The notes: generated by a model not told the origin, from the sequence alone. Positions 43,535-53,735 are shown, counted from the first letter of the stretch. The stretch: DNA of 64,000 bases from Heterodera schachtii (GCA_023374025.1 SIJG01000007.1:2608636-2672635); one strand, 5' to 3'. Numbers and translations are program-made.

Positions 43535-44478
43535 TAGAGTTGCACGGGTACCGGGTATTTGGGGAAAACCGGGCCCGGGTATTACCGGGCATTGAAAAGC
43601 CGGGTACCGGGTCGGGTACCAGTTTTGAAACCGGGTACCGGGTCGGGTACCCGGTAAAACCGGGTATTAAAAAATCCAAAAAATTCATTCAAAATTTTTT
43701 TATGAAAATAAAAGCTTATACTTTTAAAAAAGCATAAAAAATATATAATATTTTACAAATAAACGCTTTATTATTTGCCAAATTTTTTTATTGCTATTTA
43801 AACCAATTTTTTTGCGGTGCACTTTTTAGCTAAAATTTTGCGGGGGCAGGGGCGGTCCGCCGCCGGCGGTGCCGAGGCGCCGCCGGGAAAAATTTTAAAA
43901 ATTTACTTCTGATTTCTTAACATGTTTTATTCAAAAAATGACCAAATTTTGTGATTTTAGCTAATATATTTACAGAATTTGAACCAAAAATGTTATCAAG
44001 AAATATATGGTTAATTCTTCTAAATTTCTTATGGACATATTGTAAAAAAGTGATTTTTTTATAAAATTCTATTAAAATAAGGATAGTTTTATTATTTAAA
44101 AAATTTGGAGCTTTCTTTATGTAAATGATAAAATAATAGTTTTCAATAAAATATTTAAAAAGTTTAAAAGAGTTAGCTATGAGGAAGGAGGATTGAACCT
44201 GAGAACGAATGCACTGAATCCAAGAGACTAACCACTAAGCCACATGAACACCAAAATATTTCTTTTTAAAATTTAAAATTTAAAAAAAATTTCCTACAAC
44301 TTTGGTCAACAATTTGACCTAGACCCCATTCTTACCAGTGTATTTTTGGTATCCGGGTACCCGGACCTACCGGGTCGGGTACCGGGTATTGGATTTTCAA
44401 AAAACCGGGCCCGGGTACCGGGCCCGGGTATTAAAAAACCGGGCGTGCGGGTCGGGTACCCGGACCCGTGCAACCCTA
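43535..44478. mobile_element. hAT element (944 bp) with perfect target-site duplication
   Basis: Inverted ends TAGAGTTGCACGGG and CCCGTGCAACCCTA, flanked by ATACAGAC at 43527-43534 and 44479-44486. The paralogous empty site is visible in the left arm (inverted, near 28612-28625, GATACAGAG-type). The subterminal regions are GGGTACCGGGTCGGG repeats. The interior is non-coding and holds a tRNA-like segment. Non-autonomous. Confidence 0.9.
44178..44252 (-). other. tRNA-like segment with A- and B-box inside the hAT element
   Basis: On the complement, TGGCTTAGTGG matches the polymerase III A-box and GGTTCAATCC the B-box, about 50 nt apart, with a long-variable-arm spacing. The acceptor arms do not pair, so it is a tRNA-derived relic or SINE head rather than a working tRNA. 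Confidence 0.5.
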
Positions 44479-44678
44479 ATACAGACCATGCCAAATCGTA
44501 GATTTGCTCGTGGAAATTCGGTCAGAAGGCGACGTGAAGTTTGGGCACCAGAGTAAGGGATTTCAAAAAAACAAAACAAAAAAAAATGTAAAATGTTATA
44601 TAAATCATTAAAATTTAGTAAATTTTAGCAACGACCCTGTGCTTAAAAACCACAAAAAATATTGGTCCATTCCTCACG

Positions 44679-45045
44679 TGCTAATTAAGCTGTTTGGGTC
44701 GGGTCCAATACAATGCTCTTCCTCAACAAATGCCCAAGTCCGGGGACAAATCACTTTATTTAAAACAGCAACAATAAAATGGGGGAAAGTCCGAGGAAAA
44801 GAAGATAAATAACAATTACAAAATGTGCACTGCCAACAGAAAAGAATTGAAGGGAAAGACGGGGGAACATATTCTGCTGGGAAGGGAATGGCAAATATCG
44901 ATAGATGAGAGACAACAATGACAGACAGTGAGACAAAATTAAGAAGGGACAACATAATTAACTAAATAAAATACAGTGAGACAAAATTAAAAAGGGACAA
45001 CATAATTAATTAAATAAAATGCCAATAATCAAACATTAACACATC
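44679..45045 (-). repeat. 3' LTR of a minus-strand LTR retrotransposon
   Basis: Bases 44679 to about 44851 are a near-exact direct repeat of 47112-47284. I extend the LTR to about 45045 because the complement there reads a purine tract (GGAGGGTCGGGA) followed by TGTGTTAATG, the usual junction of polypurine tract and LTR start. The LTR then ends ...TTAGCA. It contains a ~50-bp tandem pair (ACAGTGAGACAAAATTAA). Confidence 0.65.
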
Positions 45046-47107
45046 CCGACCCTCCAAGAAAAGGCGTCCCCTGCCTTTCATGCTCATTCGGCATTCGAGA
45101 GGTGGTGGGCGAGTTCAGCTTGTGCCGGCGTCCGTCTCCTAACATTACACGGTCGGGCTCTTTACGGCATTTTCCTCCACGATAAAAAATTCTTGGGCCA
45201 AATTTGACGTCAGTCTCGCCTCGATGGAATGACGGTTGGGACCGAGAGCTAGGGTGGCGATCGCATAGATCCAACCTCCCATTTGCCGACGAAGCCGTTA
45301 TTGGGCTGACCTTCCCCCTACCCAAATTTTCAGTTGTCCCTAACTGAAACTGGCCCAAAAAGTTTCCTTTTCCAAACGCTTTTCCTCGCCCAAGCAATTT
45401 CGCCGTTTTCCTTCCGCTGTCGCTGCTTCTTCCGCTCTCCTAAATTCTCAGTGGCATTTTGTATTGTCGCCTTCTCCACCGTTGTGTTCTTCTGTTGCCG
45501 ATGTTTCTTATTATGTTTATTGGTCCTAGTGCCATTTTTTGGGCCCGACTCGTCCTTTCTCTTTACTCCAAAATTTGTCGGTGTTTTGTCCAAAGTTTGG
45601 CCATCAATAACAATTTGACTTTTGATCACATCTTTTCTATTGGATCTGATCTTGTCATGGGACATAAATGTTTTGAAAACGATTAAAGGCGAATTTTCGG
45701 GTTTCGGAGCTGGTGAAAAGTCGATAATGCGGCAGTTTACTGCGTCAAGCATTTTGAAGCCTAATTGGTCCATGGCATTTGTGCCGAAAAGCAAATCATA
45801 GCCAAATGTTGATTGGGCCACAAAAACACGGATTTTCGCTTCTAATGGTCCTCTCTGAATTGGCAAAGCAACAATTCCAAAACATTTCACTTCCTTTCCA
45901 TTTATGTCGATGATCCGGCTTTCAGAGCGGGTGACTATGTCCTTTTGGGCTGCTTGTGCGATGAATTCGTCGAACGTCGCTCCCGGCTGACGCGTTATTC
46001 CCAAAATAATTGCCAATTCCGAGTTAGGGAGTGCCCTAATGAAATGCATGGCGGAATATTCGTCGTACAATTGTTCTGTGAGGCCGGGATATGCACAGCG
46101 GACCAAGCGCGAAACACGTTCGCCGAGCTGATCAATGGTTTCGTTCGGCCGAAGCCAGACTCCTGTCATCAGTTCGTCAAACGCCGTCAATTGTTTGGCA
46201 TCCGTGTCGTCTAATTGCCGTATGATCGCTGTTCTGATCAGTTGGTAATCGTGGCGATTTTGATCAATCGCGGAATTGAAAGCTCTCTCAGCTTTGCCAA
46301 AACATTTGGAACGCAGCGCCCGCAATCGCTTCTGTTCAGGCCATTCTTCGGTGGCCATATCAAATTGTTTGAAAAATGCGCTTATCGATTCTGAACCTTT
46401 GCTGCCATCCAAATTTGGAATTGTGTTGAGAGTCATCGTGTAGGAAAAGCCGTCGAGGCTTCGAATTGCCTGCGCCATCATGCCATCGAATACCAGCCCA
46501 GGGTGGACAGGCCGCTCATTCAATTCGAATTCTCTTGGCCGATGGTTAATTGCGGCAGTGTTTTGGGTGCAATTTTCTCGCTGATGAGTTTGGTGGTAAA
46601 TTTGCTGTTGAAAATTACGGTTTTGGTGGTCACTCTGCATCGGAGGGTGGGGATTTGGCAGTGTCCGCAGAATCGGTGGTTGTTGGGCCGCTTCAAAGTT
46701 TGGCCTTTCGTTTTCTCCGCGGCACATGTCCTGATTGTCATGTCGCGCCAAATCTGCACTTCCCTTTTGTCTCATCATTACTTGTAGAAGACGCCGCCTA
46801 ATTTCGTTCTCGTTCATTTCCGACGGCGATCGATCAGTTTGCATTTCTTCCGCAGTGGCAATCCAAGACTCACAAAATTCGGCGTTCCAGATCCAACAAA
46901 TTCGCAACAATGCGTTAAATAAGTCGGCGCCAATCCTCACTTATCGCAGCAATGCGTTAACAGTGGGACCAAAATTTGTCGAATCGCAACAATGCGTTAA
47001 ATAGCAGAACCGCAGCAATGCGTATGTTCTGGACACTTCTCGAATCGGCTTCTCCTCAGCAATCAAAAATCCCCAATGCCGGCACAGCTAACTCTCGCCA
47101 GGAGCGC
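45046..47107 (-). mobile_element. Internal region of a deleted LTR retrotransposon
   Basis: The minus-strand order is a TGGCGCTCC primer-binding-like site next to the 5' LTR, a leader with four CGCARCAATGCG hairpins (46900-47025), a gag-protease frame (45330-46844), and the end of pol (about 45029-45397: KEPDRVMLGDGRRHKLNSPT, TPFLGGSGC). Reverse transcriptase, RNase H and the integrase core are missing, so the element cannot move by itself. It resembles Ty3/Gypsy-type elements of invertebrates in layout. That placement is tentative. Confidence 0.65.
45330..46844 (-). CDS. Gag with C-terminal half of retropepsin (deleted element)
   Basis: Using the first ATG (46844), about 504 residues. The N-terminal Gln/His-rich part (about 1-115) is followed by a helical gag core: ISAFFKQFDMATEEWPEQKR, then RALRSKCFGKAE, FDELMTGVWLRPNETIDQLG, RALPNSELAIILG. 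There is no zinc knuckle. The frame passes directly to a segment that resembles the end of an aspartyl protease (KCFGIVALPI, VAQSTFGYDLLFGTNAMDQL) without the D(S/T)G active site, so a deletion fused gag to protease. A Lys/Arg-rich C-terminus follows. The frame is open upstream of this ATG but lacks another start. Confidence 0.6.
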   Translation of the reverse strand: MQTDRSPSEMNENEIRRRLLQVMMRQKGSADLARHDNQDMCRGENERPNFEAAQQPPILRTLPNPHPPMQSDHQNRNFQQQIYHQTHQRENCTQNTAAINHRPREFELNERPVHPGLVFDGMMAQAIRSLDGFSYTMTLNTIPNLDGSKGSESISAFFKQFDMATEEWPEQKRLRALRSKCFGKAERAFNSAIDQNRHDYQLIRTAIIRQLDDTDAKQLTAFDELMTGVWLRPNETIDQLGERVSRLVRCAYPGLTEQLYDEYSAMHFIRALPNSELAIILGITRQPGATFDEFIAQAAQKDIVTRSESRIIDINGKEVKCFGIVALPIQRGPLEAKIRVFVAQSTFGYDLLFGTNAMDQLGFKMLDAVNCRIIDFSPAPKPENSPLIVFKTFMSHDKIRSNRKDVIKSQIVIDGQTLDKTPTNFGVKRKDESGPKNGTRTNKHNKKHRQQKNTTVEKATIQNATENLGERKKQRQRKENGEIAWARKSVWKRKLFGPVSVRDN

Positions 47108-47111
47108 CACG

Positions 47112-47284
47112 TGCTAATTAAGCTGTTTGGGTCGGGTCCAATACAATGCTCTTCCTCAACAAATGCCCAAGTCCGGGGACAAATCACTTTATTTAAAACA
47201 GCAACAATAAAATGGGGGAAAGTCCGAGGAAAAGAAGATAAATAACAATTACAAAATGTGCACTGCCAACAGAAAAGAATTGAA
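47112..47284 (-). repeat. Truncated 5' LTR
   Basis: Near-identical to 44679-44851. At 47284 the match stops and family 5'-flank sequence begins, so the outer ~190 bp of this LTR have been lost together with the target-site duplication. Near identity of the shared part suggests a fairly recent insertion. Confidence 0.7.
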
Positions 47285-47492
47285 TTTTTTCTTTATTAAA
47301 TAAATCAAATGATCAAATAAAAATTAAGTCCCATTATTAATTATAATTTCCAATTTATTTACAGAAATAAATAATTATACTTTATTAAGAAATTAATTCA
47401 TATCTATCTAACTATAATATAATTCTTTTTTTTAAATATATTGTTAAATTAAGCAAAATATTTATTAAAATGAAAAAAACGAAAATCAATCA

Positions 47493-47850
47493 GCATTATT
47501 CGTACAAAATTCCAAAATATTTTTAATATTTTTGGCATTCTGTCCGTTCGTGTTCTTCAAATTCATCTGCTATTTTGTCACATTGCCAATTCTTTTTCAT
47601 ATAATGCATAATGCCAAGGTGTGTCTCATATTTTATCAGTGAATATTCACTGATTTGCATTTTCTGATCATTTCTCACAAATGCAATTTGCATTTTGTCG
47701 TCTCTCTAATTAAAAATAAATAGACAAATTAATTACCCTAATTTATTAACTCACTGATGAAATTGCAGTTGAAATATGAAGTAAAAAAAGACGAATAATA
47801 ACATGAAAAGAAATTGTAGAAAAATTATAAAACATTATTATACTTTCTTC
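47493..47850 (-). pseudogene. Family copy Q, exon 1 and start of exon 2
   Basis: Exon 2 start (about 47493-47705) keeps DDKMQIAFVRNDQKMQIS, YEIHLGIMHYMKKNW, DKIADEFEEHERTECQKY, with lesions. Exon 1 upstream (to about 47840) is degraded but has the donor. The rest was lost near the LTR element junction. A TATA-like TTTATAAGGCTGAGTGATTT lies at 48018-48037, and a single decayed dyad is possible. No box is seen. Confidence 0.65.
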
Positions 47851-48165
47851 AAATAAATTAAATGAAATTTAAAAGACCATTATTTACACAAAAAGTTGAT
47901 TAATTATTTTATTAATAAATCAACTATTATCTATCTAAGTATAATATACTTATTTTTTTGCATAAAAAAGATATTGTCAGAATTAATAAAATAATTATTT
48001 AAAAGAAAATGGAAAATCACTCAGCCTTATAAAGCTTTGAATTACATCCCTTATTTATTTAATATAAATTTGCTCACCAGTAGAAATATTCAAAATTCTT
48101 AATTTATTATACTTTGCATTTTAAATTAATAATGATGCAAGCATTTCAAATATGATATTGATCAA

Positions 48166-48831
48166 TAGGGTTTGTAATTATATGCACATAAAATCTTAAA
48201 ATATGCGCATGAAATATGCACCAAAAATTGCAAAATATGCATATAAAAAGTGAAAAATATGCACATAAATTTTTCCAAATTTAGGGCAAAATTTTCAAAA
48301 TTTCTTTAAAATTTGTTAAATATAAAGTTAAATCTTCAAAAATGGCTAAATGTGGTATTAAAAATCATTTTAGGAGAAAAAAAGATGATAAAGCTAAAAT
48401 TTACTCATTTTTAGCGAAAAATCAATACAAAAAGCGAAATTTTGCTTATTTTTGACATAAATTAACCATTTTTTGAGAAAATTTAGATTTATTCAATATT
48501 TTTCGTGAAAATTTTGCTAAAAAATTATTGTTTGGAAAATTTTCCTGTTTTTGAGGTCAAAAAGGCCAATTTGTCTGTTTGGGGCCGTTCTATTAGAGGT
48601 TTTTTGGAAAAATGCCAAAATATGCACATAAAATATGCACGAAATGCCAAAATATGCACAAATATGCAAAAATATGCACATAAATCGCGAAATATGCACA
48701 AATATGCAAAATATGCATATGGAAAGTCATCCTAGAAGCTTCAAAACAAGCTAAAAACATGTTTTTCGTGCATTTCAGACCTCCCACGTTCCAGGAAAAA
48801 AATATGCATGTGCATATAATTACAAACCCTA
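48166..48831. mobile_element. hAT-like element (666 bp), ATATGCACAT-rich
   Basis: Perfect inverted ends TAGGGTTTGTAATTATATGC, flanked by TTGATCAA at 48158-48165 and 48832-48839. The interior has many AAATATGCACA words and an AT-rich centre that aligns in inverse orientation with the element at 4102-4751 (AGAAGCTTC and AGCTAAAAAACATG-like segments). Non-coding. Confidence 0.85.
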
Positions 48832-48839
48832 TTGATCAA

Positions 48840-50029
48840 CAATATAATTATACAAAATAATTTTTTATATATTTTTTATATTACATTATTCAGGAAATGG
48901 ATTATATGTGCTAAAAATCCCCAAAATATGTTTTTATGTACTAAAAAATCCCACTAATTCAGAGGTGTTATCTGTCCTGATTTATCATAGCCCAAATCTG
49001 ACAAAATAAAAATGTTCTGATTTTTGAGCCTGATATTCAGATCTCGAAGACTTTCTAGTTTATGCGTCCTCAGTGACCATCCTCAGTTTTTTCGGCCATA
49101 ACTTTTTTTTTATTATTTGGTCAATCCATCATACATTCTTGGTATCAATTGAATAAAGTTTAGGGAATTTATAAATACAAGAAAAGAGCAAATTGTTGTC
49201 ATTTTGAAAAAAATTGCAACGAGAAAGCCAAAATTCAACATTATTCGCGTATATTCAAGAATAATTTTTTTGTCTGTTGCTTTATCCCGGAATTTTCCTA
49301 TACAAAAACTTCTTTAGACTTCAAGCTGTCATATGATTTTTGTATATAAGTGTACATTATTTCTTAAGCGGTTTAGCTTTTCGGAAAGTCATATGATTTT
49401 GGTTTACAATTAGAGATCGGACCGGTCGGTTTTTTTCTATTTTTTTAGGTATTTTTCGATTTTTTGTTTCGGGTTTTGACCAAAAAACCGAACGAGAAAT
49501 TTTTGAGTTTTTCGGTTTAGGTTTTTTTCGGTTTTTAACCGAAACCGACCCACCGAAATAATCAAAAACCGAAACAATCGACCAACTTTTATGAAAAATC
49601 AGTTGGCCATTTTCTTAACAAAATTCATTAAAAATTCTTAAAATTTTCCCCCGGCGGCGACTATCGGCAACGCCGCCCCACCTCCCCAAAAAACCTATCT
49701 TTTCTTAAAAAATTAGCCCAAAATCTCAAAATTTGGTATTTTTTAGATAAAATCTGCTAACAAATAGCATTAAATTACAAAAAAAATTTCCCGGCGGCGC
49801 CTTCCGGCACCGCCGGCCCCAAAGTTATGGCAAACGGAACGGAAAAAGCCATGATAAGGTCATTTTTTGAGCTTTTTTAGCCATAACTTTTTTAAAACTG
49901 AAAAAATTTTTAAATTTTGAAGGCTAATAGAAAACATTAAGGGCTATCGAATGATAAAAACATTTAATTTGGTTAATAATAAAATTTTCTAAGGGACCTA
50001 GCTCGTAAATTTTTTTTAATTTTTCCAAT
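48840..50029. other. AT-rich interval with GC-palindrome islands
   Basis: No gene is supported. The span 49405-49590 is a palindromic AACCGAAACCGACC / GGTCGGTTT block starting TTAGAGATCGGACCGG, probably MITE-derived. The spans 49650-49690 and 49790-49825 are CCGGCGGCG...CGCCGGC palindromes like those at 43855-43890 and 52008-52075. TTTTTAGCCATAACTTTTTT words occur on both sides, as expected of a decayed inverted-repeat element. Confidence 0.4.
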
Positions 50030-50326
50030 TTATAACCCGCAGTGCTCAAAAAATGCGTCCAATTTGGACATGACAGAAAAAGTGATGGAGGAGCACACGG
50101 AGACGCTGGCCAACACTGAAAGAGATGGAATTGCAGCGAAAGCGGCCAAGTGAGCGGGAACCCAAATCAGTCTCATAGAAAATTTAGAGCCAAAAAATGC
50201 AATCATTCGAAAAATGAGCAGCAGAAGAGGCCCAGTTGATAGAAAAATGCCAAAAATTTGATACAGAGAGGGGGGAGATAATGAGAGAGAAAAAGATGCA
50301 CACTGGCAAACAGTGTGGGAAAACAA
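50030..50326 (-). CDS. Unassigned hydrophobic ORF, possible exon or transposon fragment
   Basis: A 98-residue frame, more GC-rich than its flanks, with a hydrophobic middle (FGIFLSTGPLLLLIFRMIAF) and a second apolar stretch, so it could span a membrane twice. No conserved motif is recognised and no splice partners were found. It may be a remnant of a host membrane-protein gene or chance. Confidence 0.25.
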   Translation of the reverse strand: MFSHTVCQCASFSLSLSPPSLYQIFGIFLSTGPLLLLIFRMIAFFGSKFSMRLIWVPAHLAAFAAIPSLSVLASVSVCSSITFSVMSKLDAFFEHCGL

Positions 50327-50339
50327 TAGAAGTGATGAA

Positions 50340-50760
50340 AATAGATAGGCTTTAGGCTTTAAAAACTCCCAAAATAGGCTCTAAAAATGGAATAAGCCCG
50401 AAAAGTCTCAAATTTAGGGGGTGCAAAATGACAAAATTCATTCAAAAAGGTAAAAAAATAAGTCAAATCAGAATTCAGTTACATTATTTTTTAAATTCAA
50501 AAATTTGTCCAAAAAAATTTTTAAGTCGATTTTTGAGAAAATTTTTTCATTTCTTAAGGTTTATTTTCATTGGGTCGATTCTTAGGGGTGTATTTTTAAA
50601 ATTCCCAAAAAATCGCTTCTTAGGGTGTATTTTTCGTTTTTATTGCATTTTTATTAATAATTTTGGGCAAAATGCCAAAATAGGCAAAAATAGGATCTTT
50701 CAAAATTTTTTTAGGCTTTTTAGGCTCTAAAAATAAAAGCCTAGAAAATAGGCACTAATA
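50340..50760. mobile_element. Probable MITE with TAGGCTTTAAAAA ends
   Basis: Inverted-like ends: ATAGGCTTTAGGCTTTAAAAA at the left, and TTTTTAGGCTCTAAAAATAAAAGCCTA at the right. Inside are TTCTTAGGGTGTATTTTT-type repeats. No clean target-site duplication was found. From 50760 to 51113 nothing is supported. Confidence 0.35.
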
Positions 50761-51554
50761 CTAAGAATTTAGAGAACAATTAAAGCTACTGAATGATACC
50801 CATGAAATATACTTAATTTTCTTATTTTTATCTAAAAAACTTTATTTCTTATTTGAATTATTGAATCAGTTGTTGCATTAGCTAATTCAGAGCACTATGC
50901 TGATATTGTGTTTTGAAAATTTTCTAAAATCTTGAACCTTCAAAAAACTGAATTATGAAGTTCAATATAAGAGATTTGCTAACTTTGTTTAAAAATACTT
51001 TTAATATTGGTGCATTTTCCGTGAGCCGTAAGAGCAGGGTCCCATTCATATAAAATAAAATAAAAAGTATAAATAAACATATTTAAAAAAATAAAAAAGG
51101 AAATCCCATCAATAGGGATGACAATTTTATGTAAATACATATTTTTTTCCTGGCTTCTCCATACTCTAAATCAGGGTTTCGATCTCAAAATTTTGTAAAT
51201 CCTCATTTCAGCCATAAAAAATCCTCATTTGCTACTAAAATACCTCAAAAAAATCCTCATTTGAAATGAAAAATCCTCATTTTTAAAAAGCATAAAAAAT
51301 GCAAACAAAATCAGTTAAATGTCATATTTTTCTTTTGAAACAATCAAATTCATCAATTTCTTGTCATTTGTAAGCATTTTATGGAAGTCTGAGCATGAAA
51401 AATCGAAGTTGCACTTCATTTGGGCCAATGCTTTTACAGTGTACACGTGTAATGAATTTCGTTTATCTGTCCACTGATGTGAGACCCACAAAAAATTGTT
51501 TGTTTTTTTTTGTGCGCGATTTTCGTTGGGAGGAGGGGGTCCGGCAGTGCCGAT

Positions 51555-52451
51555 CAGGGATGGGCGAAACTTCGAGCTTCGTGCTTCGAGCTTCGAAAAC
51601 TTCGGGTTTTTTGGGCTTCGAACTTCGAGCTTCGACTTCGGGTAATTTACCCGAAGTTTCGGGAAAAACACACCCCTAACAATCGAGTTTTAAAAGTAAA
51701 AAATACACCCCTAATGATTGCCTTATGGTAAACTTTAATTTAAATAGCATTACTTACTTTTTCTTTTTTACCTTAATTAATCGGGTGGTCCAGTGGGTTG
51801 TGCTCTTGGATCCGTTCCTCATTTTTGCGTTGGATCATTCCCCCCCCCCAAATATTTGTTTTTCTTTTAATTTTTCAAAAATTAACATTTAAAAAACTCA
51901 AAAATAGAATCAAAATCGGAAAATTTTTACATTTTTGTTTAAATTTGTTAACATGATGCGAAAATCTCTTAACAAATTGTATTCAAATTTTCAAAAATTT
52001 TCTTGGCGCGACTACCGGTGCCGCCAGCTCACTCAACCAAAAAAGTTTTTTTGAAAAGTGCGCCGCCAAAAAGCTTTTTATTGTTTTTTTTTTTAATTTG
52101 GAATAGAATTTTACAAAATAATGGCCTTGACTTAAAAATCGCGAAAGACTTTAAGAAATGAAAATTTTCGTTGAATCAAAATCAAAGGAAAAAATTTATT
52201 CGGAAAAGCCTCAATTATAAATTTTTCTTTATCTATAGAAAGCTTTAATTAAATTTAGTGAATACGAAATTTTTGAAAAAAAGTCTTTGTTATGGAAAAT
52301 AATTTTTCAAAAACTTCGTGCTTCGAGCTTCGAAAGCTTCGAAAACTTCGGGTTTTTTGGGCTTCGAACTTCGAACTTCGTGCTTCGAAAAAAATTGGGC
52401 TTCGCCTTCGGCTTCGGCTTCGAGTGCCAAGCCGAGCTTCGCCCGTCCCTG
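51555..52451. mobile_element. Innermost hAT element (897 bp) with TTCGAGC repeats
   Basis: Ends CAGGGATGGGCGAA and TTCGCCCGTCCCTG, flanked by GTGCCGAT at 51547-51554 and 52452-52459. The subterminal arms are CTTCGAGCTTCGAA tandem repeats on both sides. The centre is AT-rich, with a tRNA-like A-box (51786-51796) and a CCGGTGCCGCC palindrome. Open frames across the arms are artefacts. Confidence 0.85.
51781..51845 (+). other. tRNA-like A-box/B-box relic inside the innermost hAT
   Basis: TGGTCCAGTGG matches an A-box. A weak B-box-like GTTGGATCATTCC lies about 45 nt downstream, followed by a run of C. The structure cannot fold into a complete tRNA. Confidence 0.35.
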
Positions 52452-53253
52452 GTGCCGATAGGCGCTGCCGGAAATTTTTTGAGATTTTGAGTGCGATTTG
52501 TTAACAAATTTTGTCAAAAAAATGATTTTGACTGAGGATTTTTCGAAAAAATGTTTAAGATTTGAAGAAAAAGTTCGAACATTTTGCCAAATATACTTAA
52601 TTTTTCAAAAAATCATGCGTTTTTGTAACTTTTTTATCAAAAGACCACAAAAATCCTCAAATTTCTCAAAAGACCACAAAAATCCGCAAATCCTCATTTT
52701 CAAAAAAAATCCTCCTTGACCCTCTAAAAGACCACAAAATGAGGAAAAATCCTCAGATATCGAAACCCTGCTCTAAATAGTAGGAAAAACACTTTCTTTT
52801 TTGGATTTGCGAACAGAAATTGGGACTTTTACTTATAATATATTTTTACATTTCGAGTTTTTTATAAATATTTACATATTTCGGGAATTTACACATATTT
52901 AGTACATATTTTGGACTTTATTCTTATATATTTTCATTTTTTAACATAATTTGAGGATTTTTGAGCAAATTTTCATTATTTTTACATATTTTGGGAATTG
53001 TTGAGAATTTAGAGAAATTTCTTGTTCAAAATTTAAAAATTTTTTGAAAAGGTACCCCTAAAATCAGTTTTTAAAAAAGAGATATCAATAATTAATTTTT
53101 TTTTAATACTAAAATGTGATTCTAAAATATGTTTTATGAATTTTAAAAGATGAAGCCTATCTCTTCTGGCAAAAAGTCCCTTTATCTCTCAAAATGTGCT
53201 GTGTGCAATTGCCCGTGTCAATACTTTTATTATGGGGTCAAATGTTGTGAAAG

Positions 53254-53444
53254 TAGAGTTGAGCGGGACCGGGAATTTTGGGCAAACCCGGGACCGGGAC
53301 CTTTTCGGGTTGAAAAATCGGGAATTTTTGGCTGGGAAAACCGGGAAAAAACCGGGACTAGTCCCGGTCCCGGTCAAAACCAGGGCTTCGGTACTCAGTT
53401 GTACTCAGTTGTCCGTGTTCAGGTCCCGGTCCCGCTCAACTCTA
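53254..53444. mobile_element. hAT MITE (191 bp) with perfect target-site duplication
   Basis: Inverted ends TAGAGTTGAGCGGGACCGGG and CCCGGTCCCGCTCAACTCTA, flanked by TGTGAAAG at 53246-53253 and 53445-53452. The interior is built of CCGGGACCGGG words. The ends are related to those of the 944-bp element at 43535. Confidence 0.9.
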
Positions 53445-53489
53445 TGTGAAAGTAATCAATTTTGTTAGAGAGGCAAACATTCAAATGTT

Positions 53490-53735
53490 TGTAATCCCCT
53501 CTCTTGGGAACTTTGACCCCAAATATTGATTATTGCCCCCATTCAATCCCTTCCCTTCGTTAACACATTCATTGTATTATTTTTCCTTCTTTTTTTGTGC
53601 TCCCAAATTTGCTCTCGTTTCTCCGACAAATATTTGTTTATTTATTTCCAATTTTGTTTAATAAATTTTTTGGTGTTCGACTTTTCACAAATTATTGTTT
53701 GAGCAATTAATCGGCTCAACATTGGCGACGCCCGT
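53490..53735 (+). repeat. Possible solo LTR with primer-binding-like site
   Basis: TGTAATCCCCTCTCTTGGGA opens and CGGCTCAACA closes a ~232-bp segment, with AATAAA near 53660, followed at once by TTGGCGACGCCCG, which looks like a retroelement primer-binding site. No second LTR was found, so it may be the 5' end of a truncated element. Confidence 0.4.

Larger units (their letters stand above)
40370..44527 (-). repeat. Right arm of the inverted duplication, with hAT insertion
   Basis: Mirror copy of 28572-31860. Apart from small changes it differs by a 944-bp hAT element at 43535-44478 that is absent from the left arm. Excluding the element, the arm length is about 3.2 kb, equal to the left arm. 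Confidence 0.85.
51172..52770. mobile_element. hAT-like element (split) with perfect target-site duplication
   Basis: Ends CAGGGTTTCGATCTC and GATATCGAAACCCTG, flanked by CTCTAAAT at 51164-51171 and 52771-52778. The subterminal parts are rich in AAATCCTCATTT / AAAGACCACAAAAATCC words. It is itself split by the element at 51555-52451. Own length is about 700 bp. No transposase seen. Confidence 0.8.
51114..53150. mobile_element. Outermost of three nested hAT-like elements (right end uncertain)
   Basis: TAGGGATGACAATTTTATGT at 51114 resembles the TAGGG ends of 4102 and 48166 and is followed by the same ATATTTTTTTCCTGG segment. The sequence is interrupted at 51171 by another hAT element and resumes at 52771 (TAGGAAAAACACTTTC, then ACATATTTCGGG words as in the 4102 relative). 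A matching right terminus was not found before about 53150. Confidence 0.45.

Noticed and set aside
44172..44252. Functional tRNA gene
   Set aside because: A- and B-box words are present, but acceptor arms do not pair and the sequence lies inside a hAT element. Kept only as a tRNA-like relic.
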